A stretch of 56,587 bases of DNA from Ruegeria sp. Ofav3-42. Lineage in GTDB: Bacteria > Pseudomonadota > Alphaproteobacteria > Rhodobacterales > Rhodobacteraceae. The stretch lies in NCBI RefSeq assembly GCF_022347725.1, contig NZ_JAKRGB010000022.1, positions 1 through 56,587 of the forward strand, given 5' to 3'. Below are positions 34,564 through 43,255 of this stretch, in pieces. The notes beneath the pieces are model-generated. The model made no database searches. It had not been told where the DNA came from and was given only the letters and a program-made list of their open reading frames with translations. A program made the position numbers and the translations under genes. Within the stretch, counting starts at the first letter, position 1, and every line of letters starts with the position of its first letter.

Positions 34564-35469
34564 CTAAAATGGCAGTCGTTTCCTCAGAGCCCTGGGAACT
34601 CGTGCTGTTACGAACGCCAGTGTTTTCGCGGGGTGTATACGCAGCGCTTTGCGTATGAGCCTTTTGGCCGCCCGTTTCCGCCCCAGCGTCATGAGGGCCT
34701 GTGCAAGGTATAACAGGATACGGGTATGGGCGTCCGGATATGCGGCAAGCACATGCTGGTTTTTCTTCAGAACCCGGATTGTGCCAATTGCCTGCCTACG
34801 GGTGTTGCGGGAAATACTGTCTGTGGAGATAAAGCTCAGAACGACCGGATCGAGAGCCTCGTAAACTTTCGTGTGCTGCACCAGGCGAACCGTGAAGTCC
34901 CAATCCTCATTTGCCCGCGCACAAGGATCGAACCATTCTATTTCCGGAAAGCAATCACGCCGGAAGACTGCATTTTGCAGGCTGATGCGGTTGCCGAAAA
35001 AAAATCTCCGAACCTGATCATCATCCAATTTGATCTGCCGGTCTGGGGGCGGAGCGCAGGTGACCTTGCCGGGGCCATAATTGTGAAATTCGTCGCGCCC
35101 GTACAGAATCTTTGATCCGGTTACAACACCCACGTCATCGGGCAGGGACTCCAGCTTTTCTATCTGCCGGGACAGTTTGTCAGGCAGCCACATGTCGTCA
35201 CTGTCCTGAAAGGCGATAAAACGGCCCTGCGCCAATTTGAGACCAGTGTTGCGCGCTTTGGCGGGTCCTCCATTGACCTCGTGCCGGACATAGCGCACCC
35301 GGTCATCTTCGAGCGCTTCGACAACCGGGAGCAGAGCGATCTCGGATGCATCGTCGATCACGATCAGTTCCAGATCCCGGTAGCTTTGCGACAGGACGCT
35401 CTCACAGGCCACTTTCAGACTGTCGGGGCGGCCGTATGAGGGAAGAATGACGGAAACGGAAACGGTCAT
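34564..35469 (-). CDS. Family 2 glycosyltransferase
   Basis: A 301-residue GT2 enzyme: SVSVILPSYGRPDSLKVACE, LELIVIDDASEI, GGPAKARNTGLKLAQGRFIAF and the QDSDDMW metal-binding motif, with ARANEDWDFTVRL near the catalytic base. It is a single minus-strand gene within a plus-strand cluster, converging with the Wza-like gene. It would add one residue to the EPS repeat unit; substrate is unknown. The start at ATG 35469 fits the conserved N-terminal strand. Confidence 0.87.
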   Translation of the reverse strand: MTVSVSVILPSYGRPDSLKVACESVLSQSYRDLELIVIDDASEIALLPVVEALEDDRVRYVRHEVNGGPAKARNTGLKLAQGRFIAFQDSDDMWLPDKLSRQIEKLESLPDDVGVVTGSKILYGRDEFHNYGPGKVTCAPPPDRQIKLDDDQVRRFFFGNRISLQNAVFRRDCFPEIEWFDPCARANEDWDFTVRLVQHTKVYEALDPVVLSFISTDSISRNTRRQAIGTIRVLKKNQHVLAAYPDAHTRILLYLAQALMTLGRKRAAKRLIRKALRIHPAKTLAFVTARVPRALRKRLPF

Positions 35470-35732
35470 GATCTGTTTTCTGGAAAAAATGACATAGTGA
35501 ACTCTGAAAATACCGTGCTGTCAGCGCCGTAACAGCCAGTTCTCTTCTAGCATCCCGCCCTGTTTGAAGGAACATTTACCTCCTGTATCGCATCGGTTCC
35601 CTGGAAATGCTGCGGTCATTGTGGCTTTGGCGTTACGTCTGGCAAGACTGGCGCGTGCGAAAGCGCTTCTTGAATGATTTCCGGACACAACAGCGGTAGT
35701 GAGTAGATAAGAAAAGCAGGCGGAAAATCGAA

Positions 35733-37127
35733 ATGAAGGCAAGCAGCAGAGTAATTGGCTTCTTCGCGGCAGCTTTTACAGTTCATGCGGCCCCGCGTTT
35801 GGCCACACCGCAAGAGGCCGAGGTCACCGGGCTGACGCAGAGCTTTGGGATTTCCTCGTCAGTGCGGGTGAATGACAATTTCGGACTGGACGAACCATCG
35901 CTGGGAACCACCACACTGTGGGACAACACCGTCACTTACGACCTGTTGAAAGAAACCCCTCTGGACCGGTTGTCGTTGGGGCTAAGCGGTATTTTTCGAT
36001 TTTCTGATGTCCCTCAACAATCCAGTGAATTTGAATTCGATTCTCCTTCGGCAGAGTTCAGCTATGGCCGTTTCGGGGCCAATAGCCTGCTTGATCTGAA
36101 TCTGGGTTACCGCGAGATTGACCTGAATTTTGAAGACCCGCTGCGCCGCATCGACGAAGATTTCGATGGTACTGATGATGAGCTTATTCTGGACGACGGG
36201 ACTCGTAAAACGGCCAGTGCGGGATTGCAGTTCGAAACCGGGGTAAGTGATCCATTCGGTGTCGGCCTGTCTTCAAATTATTTACACGTTGATTACGACG
36301 ACACCACTGACCCCTCTCTTTTTGAACGTGAGACATTATCCAATGAGATATTCGGGCGTTTCAGATTTTCGTCGGTGCTGGAAGGCCGGTTGAGCCTGGC
36401 GCGGACAGATTATCAGGCGGAAGATGTCGAAGGGACAGATCGCACCAGCAAATTCACGAACTTCTCACTGACCTATGACATCGACCCGGTGACCCTGCTT
36501 GAAGCCACGATCGGTTATACTGATATCGATGAAACTCAGGAGATCGGGGAGGATACTAGAGAACGCGGAGTGGTCGGAAACCTGGGGTTGGTTCGCGAGA
36601 TGCCCAATGGAAGCGCCGGGTTTGAGCTGGGCTCGGACCTGAGCATCAACGGGCGTCGCGACACCATTCTGTTCGAGCGCGCCCTTGAATTGCCGCTGGG
36701 TGGGTTAGAGGCAGGTTTGGGACTTACGCGCGGCCCGCTGGGTGAGACCAATCCGATTGGAAACGTGCTGTATACTCACGAACGTCCGCGTACCAGGCTG
36801 ACAGTCGGATTTGATCGCAGCTACCGGACCAATGATCGCAGCGAAGAAACCCGCCGTACCCGCGCGTTCCTAGGATATGAGGTCACGATCAATCCGATTT
36901 CATTCATGACCTTCAATCTCGATTACGCCAGCGTATCGTCGATTGGTGACGGCACTGCAGAAGACAACAAGGTCGGGACGTTCCGCACCGCATATGTGCG
37001 CGACCTGACAGCAGATTGGGATTTTTCGGTCGGCTACGAGTACATAAACTACGAATCCGAAACCGATCCGCGTACACATTCCAACGAGGTATTCTTTACG
37101 CTTTCGCGCAGCTTCACGACCCGTTGA
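35733..37127 (+). CDS. Outer-membrane beta-barrel protein of the exosortase-EPS locus
   Basis: A 464-residue protein. The N-terminal segment resembles a signal peptide (MKASSRVIGFFAAAFTVHA). It is followed by alternating polar/hydrophobic strands with aromatic belts across the whole length, for example SLGLSGIFRFSDV, LDLNLGYREIDLNF, LEATIGYTDIDET, LTVGFDRSYRTND and WDFSVGYEYINYES. The C-terminus ends VFFTLSRSFTTR. This fits the large outer-membrane barrel that accompanies EPS/exosortase loci and presumably lets the polymer cross the outer membrane, partnering the short Wza-like protein. GGA lies about 11 nt before the ATG. It precedes the exosortase gene by 112 bp. Confidence 0.82.
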   Translation: MKASSRVIGFFAAAFTVHAAPRLATPQEAEVTGLTQSFGISSSVRVNDNFGLDEPSLGTTTLWDNTVTYDLLKETPLDRLSLGLSGIFRFSDVPQQSSEFEFDSPSAEFSYGRFGANSLLDLNLGYREIDLNFEDPLRRIDEDFDGTDDELILDDGTRKTASAGLQFETGVSDPFGVGLSSNYLHVDYDDTTDPSLFERETLSNEIFGRFRFSSVLEGRLSLARTDYQAEDVEGTDRTSKFTNFSLTYDIDPVTLLEATIGYTDIDETQEIGEDTRERGVVGNLGLVREMPNGSAGFELGSDLSINGRRDTILFERALELPLGGLEAGLGLTRGPLGETNPIGNVLYTHERPRTRLTVGFDRSYRTNDRSEETRRTRAFLGYEVTINPISFMTFNLDYASVSSIGDGTAEDNKVGTFRTAYVRDLTADWDFSVGYEYINYESETDPRTHSNEVFFTLSRSFTTR

Positions 37128-37239
37128 TTAACTGAAGGTGCTGAATTCCTGTTAGCGTAACTTTATGATACGCTCCGAAAAGTCCGAAGCGTTCCCGTTT
37201 CCCAGTGCCCTTTTGTTAGTTTGAGAACGGTAAGATTTT

Positions 37240-38838
37240 ATGGCTGATACACGCGCCTTTTCTGCGATTTTTCGCGATTTTCCGACCATAAACCCTGCGG
37301 GGCTGGCGTGGTTTTTACTTCTTTTGGCCGGATCTGTTCCGATATTCTGGATCGGCCTTGTGTCGCTGGGGCAGGCCTGGACGACGCCGGAATACAGCCA
37401 TGGTCCTCTGATCCCGGTCATCTCGTTATACCTTTTTCTGCGCGAGATGCGCGGAATGCCACCGCCCGACCCGAATGTGACTGACCGCTGGCCCGGAATT
37501 ATTGTCGTCTGTCTGGCATTGATGCTGGCGGTTTTCGGGAACCTGACCCGTATTCCTGATATCGTCACCTATGCGATGATCGTTTGGGTGGGCGGCGTGG
37601 TTCTGGCCATCTTTGGCTGGAAACGAGGCCGGTATCATCAGTTGCCGGTCATACATCTGGTGTTCATGCTGCCTCTGCCGCAATTCCTGTATTGGAAGCT
37701 GACGATATTTCTGCAGTGGGTCTCTTCGGCGATTGGTGTCTGGCTGGTCGATCTGGCGGGAGTGACCGTCTTTCTTGAAGGCAATGTGATTGATCTGGGC
37801 GTTTATAAGCTACAGGTGGCCGAAGCCTGTTCCGGGCTGCGCTACCTGTTCCCGATCCTCAGCTTTTCCTATCTCTTCGCTCTGCTCTATCGCGGACCGA
37901 TCTGGCACAAACTGGTGCTGCTGCTGGCTGCCGTGCCCCTGACAATACTGATGAACTCGGTGCGGATCGGAGTTATCGGCATTCTTGTGGACAGCTACGG
38001 GATCGAGGCGGCTGAAGGGTTTCTGCACTTCTTTGAGGGCTGGGTGATCTTTCTTTGCTGCATCGCGATCCTGTTCGCCATGGCTGTCGCGCTGCAGCGT
38101 CTGGGACCGGATCCGAAACCACTTTCTGAAGCTATCGACCTTGATACACATGGGTTTGGCCGGATTGCGGTGCAGGTTCTGGCGATCCGCCCTTCCTTTG
38201 CCATGGCCTCGGCGGCATTGCTGACGTTGGTCGTATCGGCCGCCTGGGCCTTGCAGCCTGAGCCTGACGCCAGGCCGATCGACCGCGACCCGTTCTCTCT
38301 GTATCCGCGTCAGCTGGGCGACTGGTCCGGGTCATCCGCGCAGCTGGACCCCAATGTGGAGCGCGTGCTGGGGGCCACCGACTATCTCAACGCGACCTAT
38401 GCCCGACCCGGAGGGGCCGGCTATATCAATATGTTTGTGGCCTTCTATGACAAACAAACCGAAGGCTCGGGCATCCATTCCCCCGAAGTGTGTCTGCCAG
38501 TGGGGGGGTGGGAAATCTTCAGTCTGAACCCCTATGAGGTCACACCCGGCGTGGCGGAATACGGGACCTTCACGGTGAACCGCGCGGTGATCCAGAAAGG
38601 TCTTTCCCAGCAATTGGTCTATTACTGGTTCGAACAGCGCGGCAAACGTCAGACCAATGACTTCCAGGCCAAGATGGGGGTTGTGATTGATAGTGTCACG
38701 ATGGGCCGCACGGATGGCGCGCTGGTGCGTTACGCCACACCGATCGCTCCGGACGAGACCGAGGCCGATGCGGATGCTCGGTTGATCGAATTCATGGGCC
38801 ACAGCATGGGCAGGCTGCCGCGCTTTGTCCCGATTTAA
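37240..38838 (+). CDS. Exosortase fused to an EpsI domain (VPLPA-CTERM/XrtD type)
   Basis: A 532-residue fusion. Residues 1 to about 295 form the exosortase domain with about eight membrane helices. The catalytic triad is visible: Cys197 in VAEACSGLRY, Arg242 in MNSVRIGVIG and His263 in FLHFFEGWVIF. Residues from about 315 form a periplasmic EpsI (DUF3485) domain with LGDWSGSSAQLDP, YINMFVAFYDKQ and SGIHSPEVCLPVGGW. Exosortases cleave and sort PEP-CTERM-like C-terminal signals. The neighbouring VPLPA-type protein at 39194 suggests the XrtD class, a call made by context. A hairpin terminator follows (38950-38981). Confidence 0.9.
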   Translation: MADTRAFSAIFRDFPTINPAGLAWFLLLLAGSVPIFWIGLVSLGQAWTTPEYSHGPLIPVISLYLFLREMRGMPPPDPNVTDRWPGIIVVCLALMLAVFGNLTRIPDIVTYAMIVWVGGVVLAIFGWKRGRYHQLPVIHLVFMLPLPQFLYWKLTIFLQWVSSAIGVWLVDLAGVTVFLEGNVIDLGVYKLQVAEACSGLRYLFPILSFSYLFALLYRGPIWHKLVLLLAAVPLTILMNSVRIGVIGILVDSYGIEAAEGFLHFFEGWVIFLCCIAILFAMAVALQRLGPDPKPLSEAIDLDTHGFGRIAVQVLAIRPSFAMASAALLTLVVSAAWALQPEPDARPIDRDPFSLYPRQLGDWSGSSAQLDPNVERVLGATDYLNATYARPGGAGYINMFVAFYDKQTEGSGIHSPEVCLPVGGWEIFSLNPYEVTPGVAEYGTFTVNRAVIQKGLSQQLVYYWFEQRGKRQTNDFQAKMGVVIDSVTMGRTDGALVRYATPIAPDETEADADARLIEFMGHSMGRLPRFVPI

Positions 38839-38949
38839 GGCATATTTCGGCGTATAGCCATTGTATGGCATCTGTTGATTGTCCCTAAATCGGGGGCAAT
38901 GGGGTCGGTAAAGTTGTAATCCGAACAAAGAAGAATCGCTGGATTTCAG

Positions 38950-38981
38950 GAAAGCCAAAAGGGCAGGCAGGCTTTCTTTTT
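38950..38981 (+). terminator. Rho-independent terminator after the exosortase gene
   Basis: GAAAGCC (38950-38956) pairs with GGCTTTC (38970-38976) and TTTTT follows. It separates the exosortase transcript from the substrate gene at 39194. Confidence 0.65.
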
Positions 38982-39193
38982 GGTTGAATCCGGTAAGTTT
39001 CATGCGTCTTAGAGGGCGACATTCGGCGCGTATCTATGCCGAAACAAACGAATTTTGTCAAAATATTGGCAAAATCATCAAAAACCTTCCAAGGCACTGA
39101 AAAAAAAGGTATATTATATATTGAAGACCTTTTTAGACCTGTGTGGCTGTATTCCAGCCGTTAACAATTGTTCTGGTGTGTGAGACGTTCGAG

Positions 39194-39895
39194 ATGAAAC
39201 TTAGGAAACTTATAGCAGTTGCAGCTGTTGCCACCTTTACTCTGAGTAGTGCGGCATCTGCCTTGACTGTTAAAATGAAAGGACCGGCCGCGGGCTCCTA
39301 TGAATATCTGGGGGTCCATGCGGATGGGGTCGCCACTTATCGCAGCGTCGGTGCCGGCGCGTTTGCCCTTAAAGACAGAACGCCTGCGCCAAACAATGTG
39401 TTTGGGAACTTCGTTGCGTTTTGTCTGGACCTGGCGGCTGATGCTCCCAGTGGACGGAACAATTACTACAGTGTGACCAGTATCCCGTTTACAAATCTCA
39501 ACCTGATTGCAAGCGGTGCGATCCATCGGATTCAGTCTCTGTTTGATGCCGTGTATACCGCCGGGCTTGCTACAGACGATACAAAAACGTCGGCAGCATT
39601 TCAGGTCGCACTTTGGAACGCCGTTTATGACAACGACAACAGTGTCAATAGCGGCTCCTTCGTCGCATGGGGCAACTCCGGGGTACTAAATCTGGCAAAC
39701 CAGTATCTGGCGGCTGCAAGCGCATATGTCGGCGACAAGAAATGGAACCTCAGCTATCTGGAGAACGAGAATTATTATCGTCGCCAGAATTTGGTTACGG
39801 CGTCGCCGGTTCCAATTCCTGCAGCGGGCCTAATGCTGTTGGGGGCATTGGGGGGGCTGACTCTTCTGCGCCGCCGTCGCAGGGTCGCCGCCTGA
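39194..39895 (+). CDS. VPLPA-CTERM sorting-domain protein (exosortase substrate)
   Basis: A 233-residue secreted protein. The signal peptide (MKLRKLIAVAAVATFTLSSA) is followed by a small globular domain (about 25-205) with repeated aromatic strands. The C-terminus has the motif VPIPAAGLMLLGALGGL followed by LTLLRRRRR, which is the variant PEP-CTERM (VPLPA-CTERM) tripartite signal: motif, transmembrane helix and basic tail. It is the only such protein in the window and lies next to the exosortase, so it is the likely dedicated substrate and perhaps an EPS-associated surface protein. The ATG at 39194 gives a standard signal peptide; an upstream in-frame ATG (39143) would add 17 residues. A strong terminator follows. 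Confidence 0.9.
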   Translation: MKLRKLIAVAAVATFTLSSAASALTVKMKGPAAGSYEYLGVHADGVATYRSVGAGAFALKDRTPAPNNVFGNFVAFCLDLAADAPSGRNNYYSVTSIPFTNLNLIASGAIHRIQSLFDAVYTAGLATDDTKTSAAFQVALWNAVYDNDNSVNSGSFVAWGNSGVLNLANQYLAAASAYVGDKKWNLSYLENENYYRRQNLVTASPVPIPAAGLMLLGALGGLTLLRRRRRVAA

Positions 39896-39920
39896 TATCA
39901 GCGGTTTACGAGCGAAAAAG

Positions 39921-39951
39921 AAAAGGGCTGCCTGTCTGCGGCCCTTTTTTT
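39921..39951 (+). terminator. Strong rho-independent terminator after the VPLPA-CTERM gene
   Basis: GGGCTGC (39925-39931) pairs with GCGGCCC (39938-39944) with one G-U, loop CTGTCT, then seven Ts. Confidence 0.85.
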
Positions 39952-40095
39952 ATTTGTCGGCGCGGATATGACCGGGCCGCGCTTTTGGTCATAAATCCGC
40001 TCAGCGACACGTGGTAACGCTTTTTTAATAGACGCCTGTCAGATAAATTCTACTTTAAGGTGTGTAGATTCGATCTGAAGCTAAGGAGTGTTGTC

Positions 40096-40299
40096 ATGGG
40101 AGTTCTCGTGCTAGCCGTTATGACGGGTAGTATCGCTGCTTTTGTGGCATTGGTGACCGGGTATGGATGGTTGGCCGCGTGGGCCATTTTTGTCCTTGCC
40201 GGTCTGGCCAGTATTCCACTTATTGTCTTGCCCATTCTGGGGCTGTGTGCCTTGCGCAAGCGCTGGATGCGGCGCGATCAGGAAAAAATCTATAGCTGA
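40096..40299 (+). CDS. Small two-helix membrane protein, unknown function
   Basis: A 67-residue protein starting MGVLVLAVMTGSIAAFVALV. AAGGAG sits 8 nt upstream of this ATG, which supports it over an in-frame start at 40060. Two hydrophobic helices (about 1-22 and 27-52) are followed by a short basic tail (RKRWMRRDQEK). I do not recognise a family. It is flanked by a strong terminator upstream and the convergent FrhB-like gene downstream, so it has its own promoter in 39952-40095. A role in the EPS envelope complex is only a guess from location. Confidence 0.6.
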   Translation: MGVLVLAVMTGSIAAFVALVTGYGWLAAWAIFVLAGLASIPLIVLPILGLCALRKRWMRRDQEKIYS

Positions 40300-40335
40300 T
40301 TGATGAGGCCGCTTCCGGCCCGGGCTGTGCCCGCT

Positions 40336-41547
40336 TTATCGCAAAACGACCCGTCGCAGAGTGCCCAGAAAATTACGCGCTGTCAGCCACAGCCCTGCAT
40401 CCCATGTGTTTCGCAGCAAATGAAATCCATCATATCTGGGTGCCGGCTTTCCGGCCAGTTTCAGTGCAAGCAATCTGGGTAGGGTAAAGCGCCGCTTTCC
40501 CTTTTGCCCTGGTTGCATTGCCAGAATACCCTCTGCATCAAATGGCTCGGCCTCAATCGCGCCGCCAGCCATGGCGTCCCGCACAATTTGCTCTCCGTTC
40601 TCTGTCCGGCTGACGATCAGCGACAAACCTTCGCGCTCTTCAAACAGGGGATAGCCATCCTCATCTGTTTCCCACGCGTCGGCGCAGACGATATCGGCAA
40701 AACCGCCGGTGCCATCCGGGCAGATACGACAGCGAAACTGAACATGTCCCGAAAGAATACCGCCCCAGCTGTCGGCGTAACTCATCTTCCGGACGGATCC
40801 GTCCGCCATCGTTGCCTTGGCAAATCCCGGCCATCCGTCTCCGCGGTAGCGGAACGCCACGACCTGATCGGGATCGCCGCCCATCTTTTCGACGACCTTC
40901 CTGGCGCCGTTGATGCTCGGCACTCCGGCGCAAAAAAATGACAACATCATCGGAAACCGTTCCCGCACACGCGGATCAATTCGCGCCAGTGACCGTAGCG
41001 CTGCGACATCACAGGGTTTTCCGACAAATGCGGTGCGGGCATCCCCTGCCAGCCAGCGTTCCAGCCCGTCCAGGGGCGCCGAGGGCGCATACCGGGAACC
41101 GGCTGCATGGAAAACCTGCTCGGCATTGATGCTTGTTACCGTGCGGTTACCAAATGGCAGGTCGGGGGCCGCTCCGGTCTGTAGTACATGATCGACCGTT
41201 CCGGTTTCCAGAAGGTGGGCGAGGATGGCCGACAGCGCACCGCCCGACGATCCGTTCCGGCGTAACTCCGGATCGGTGGCATATCCCGTCCGCAAACCGG
41301 TCATTGGCCCCCAGAGAGGGTGATCCCGTCGCCCGTCAGGGTCCTGCGCCAATCCAAGCCCCGGACAGATTGCGGCAACTTTGTCCTCAGCTTCTTCTGT
41401 TAATCCGGCTTTTTGCACCGGTCTCAGAAACCCGTCCTGCGAGTATTCCATGTCGATACTGTCCGGGGCCACTGCCGCGCACCCGCCGCATCCGGCGCAC
41501 AGCTGGCCGCGCGCAATCTTTTGCAATGTCGGAGAAGGTTGAAGCAT
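40336..41547 (-). CDS. Coenzyme F420 hydrogenase/dehydrogenase beta-subunit-like protein (FrhB family)
   Basis: A 403-residue protein. The N-terminus has a clustered cysteine motif, LCAGCGGCAAVAP, of iron-sulfur type. The FrhB/FdhB domain follows, with NGSSGGALSAILAHLLETG, FVGKPCDVAALRSLARIDP and a second cysteine group FRCRICPDGTGGFADI with VCADAWE. Homologues occur widely in polysaccharide loci of bacteria that do not make F420, often near pyruvyltransferases; their redox reaction is not established. A pyruvyltransferase is encoded at 10197. The start at ATG 41547 is chosen because the cysteine motif is close to the N-terminus; a longer in-frame version starts at 41598. Confidence 0.82.
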   Translation of the reverse strand: MLQPSPTLQKIARGQLCAGCGGCAAVAPDSIDMEYSQDGFLRPVQKAGLTEEAEDKVAAICPGLGLAQDPDGRRDHPLWGPMTGLRTGYATDPELRRNGSSGGALSAILAHLLETGTVDHVLQTGAAPDLPFGNRTVTSINAEQVFHAAGSRYAPSAPLDGLERWLAGDARTAFVGKPCDVAALRSLARIDPRVRERFPMMLSFFCAGVPSINGARKVVEKMGGDPDQVVAFRYRGDGWPGFAKATMADGSVRKMSYADSWGGILSGHVQFRCRICPDGTGGFADIVCADAWETDEDGYPLFEEREGLSLIVSRTENGEQIVRDAMAGGAIEAEPFDAEGILAMQPGQKGKRRFTLPRLLALKLAGKPAPRYDGFHLLRNTWDAGLWLTARNFLGTLRRVVLR

Positions 41548-41863
41548 TATACCTATGGTTCCGCTATTGCAGCGGGCAGGGCGCAGCATGCGCGCCATTC
41601 CGTCCCGGCGTTCTTTTCCAATTCACCCGCATCCCACTCGTCTCCAAAACAAACTCACCTGAAAAGAACTACCCAAGGTGCAAAAAAAATCGGGATCAGA
41701 CTGGCACCACTATCCCTTTCGATAAAGTCCTTTTCCCGGAAGTTCCCGGCAATTCCATGACTTTTTCGTAAATATCACCAAAAAAACACATACCTTCCAG
41801 ATAGGTGTATGCACGCACCCGATTGGTATACTATCCATGCGTTGACGAGGAAATATGTGAACG
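41548..41863. other. Divergent intergenic region
   Basis: A stretch of 316 bp between the FrhB-like gene and the polymerase gene. It holds A-rich runs (41660-41790) and, just before the polymerase, GAGGAAAT as the ribosome binding site. No gene was identified. Confidence 0.45.
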
Positions 41864-43255
41864 ATGACGCTAGCAACGAGCAGTTCCTTCTCTAAATCGG
41901 CAGAGCCTGCCGATGCTGCCCGCGTGCATCGTATGCCCTGGCTGCTTCGCCTGTTCATTCTGTCTCTGGTGGTCCCGTTCTTCTTTCAGCTTGGCCCGAT
42001 TCAGATGAGTGCCTCGCGTTTCCTGCTTACGCTTTGGGTCGTGCCGGGTCTGATCTTGTGGATGCAGGGCAAGGCGGGTCGTGTCCGAGTCGCCGATCTG
42101 GCCTTGCTGGGGCTGTGCCTGTGGACGGCGATAAGCTACTTTGCCCTGCATGGACCTTCGCTTGCGATCGAACCGTCCGGCATCTACTTCATCGAAACCA
42201 TGGGCGCGTATTTCATGGCGCGCTGCTTCATCCGGAATGCGGATGATTTTTATGCGGTCGTCCGGATGATTTTCTGGATCATAATGTTGCTGATGCCGTT
42301 TGCCCTTTATGAAACGCTGACGACGCATAACATTCTGCTGGAACTGGCAAACAAGATCACGTTCTCGGGCTGGAATGTGTGGAAAGAACCGCGTTGGGGC
42401 CTGGACCGGGTGCAGAGCGTTTTTCAGCACCCGATCCACTTTGGGATATTCTGCGGTGGGCTGATCGCGCTGACCTATTATGTTCTGGGCTACGGAAAAT
42501 CTTTCGTGCGGCGCTGGGTTCAGACCATTCTGGTTACCGGAACAGCATTTCTGGCCCTGTCTTCCGGCCCTCTGACTGCGGTTGTCGCACAGCTTGCACT
42601 GATCGTCTGGGATCGGGTGCTGCGCAAGGTTCGGCAGCGCTGGATCATCCTCAGCAGCAGTGTTCTGTCAATGGTCGTTGCGATCGAGATCGCGGCCAAC
42701 CGGTCGACGCCAGAAATTTTCATTTCGCTTTTCGCCTTCAATACGTCAACCGCCTACTCCCGCATCCTGATCTGGCACTTCGGCACCATTTCTGTCCAAA
42801 TGCATCCGCTTTTTGGTGTTGGCTTGGGAGAATGGTTCCGACCTGAGTGGAAGAGCAGCAGTCTGGACATGTTCTGGCTGCACCCCGCTGTCACCAGCGG
42901 TCTGCCTGCCGCCATTTTCATGCAACTGGCGTTTTTTGGGCTTTTTCTTCCAATTGTTTTCAAGTCCGGACTGAGTGACCGGTCTTCCCGCTTCAGGACC
43001 GGGTATCTGGTCTGCATGATGGGTTTTTTCCTGGGGGGCTGGACCGTCCATTACTGGAAGGTCGTTTATATCTTCTTCATTTTCCTGTTGGGCGCCGGTG
43101 CCTGGATTCTCGACGATGACAACCGGGATGAACAGAAGGTGGCGAACCCGGAAGGAAGCAAATCCGGTCGCAGAGGCCGGAATTACAGGCGTACCGGCGC
43201 AGTACCGCGATACACCCGCTATGACGCTAAGCATTCGCGCAGGACGGACGCGTGA
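41864..43255 (+). CDS. Wzy-like EPS polymerase / O-antigen ligase-type membrane protein
   Basis: A 463-residue membrane protein with about 10-12 helices, starting with LLRLFILSLVVPFFFQLGPIQMSASRF. A large periplasmic loop in the second half contains the short motif HPLFGVGLGEW typical of Wzy/ligase-type enzymes (the H/P-x-x-G-x-G pattern). The C-terminal tail is long, basic and polar. It is the only polymerase candidate, pairing with the flippase at 1677 and co-polymerase at 13973. Its stop codon overlaps the ATG of the beta-helix gene (TGATG at 43253-43257), so the two are coupled. Confidence 0.82.
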   Translation: MTLATSSSFSKSAEPADAARVHRMPWLLRLFILSLVVPFFFQLGPIQMSASRFLLTLWVVPGLILWMQGKAGRVRVADLALLGLCLWTAISYFALHGPSLAIEPSGIYFIETMGAYFMARCFIRNADDFYAVVRMIFWIIMLLMPFALYETLTTHNILLELANKITFSGWNVWKEPRWGLDRVQSVFQHPIHFGIFCGGLIALTYYVLGYGKSFVRRWVQTILVTGTAFLALSSGPLTAVVAQLALIVWDRVLRKVRQRWIILSSSVLSMVVAIEIAANRSTPEIFISLFAFNTSTAYSRILIWHFGTISVQMHPLFGVGLGEWFRPEWKSSSLDMFWLHPAVTSGLPAAIFMQLAFFGLFLPIVFKSGLSDRSSRFRTGYLVCMMGFFLGGWTVHYWKVVYIFFIFLLGAGAWILDDDNRDEQKVANPEGSKSGRRGRNYRRTGAVPRYTRYDAKHSRRTDA

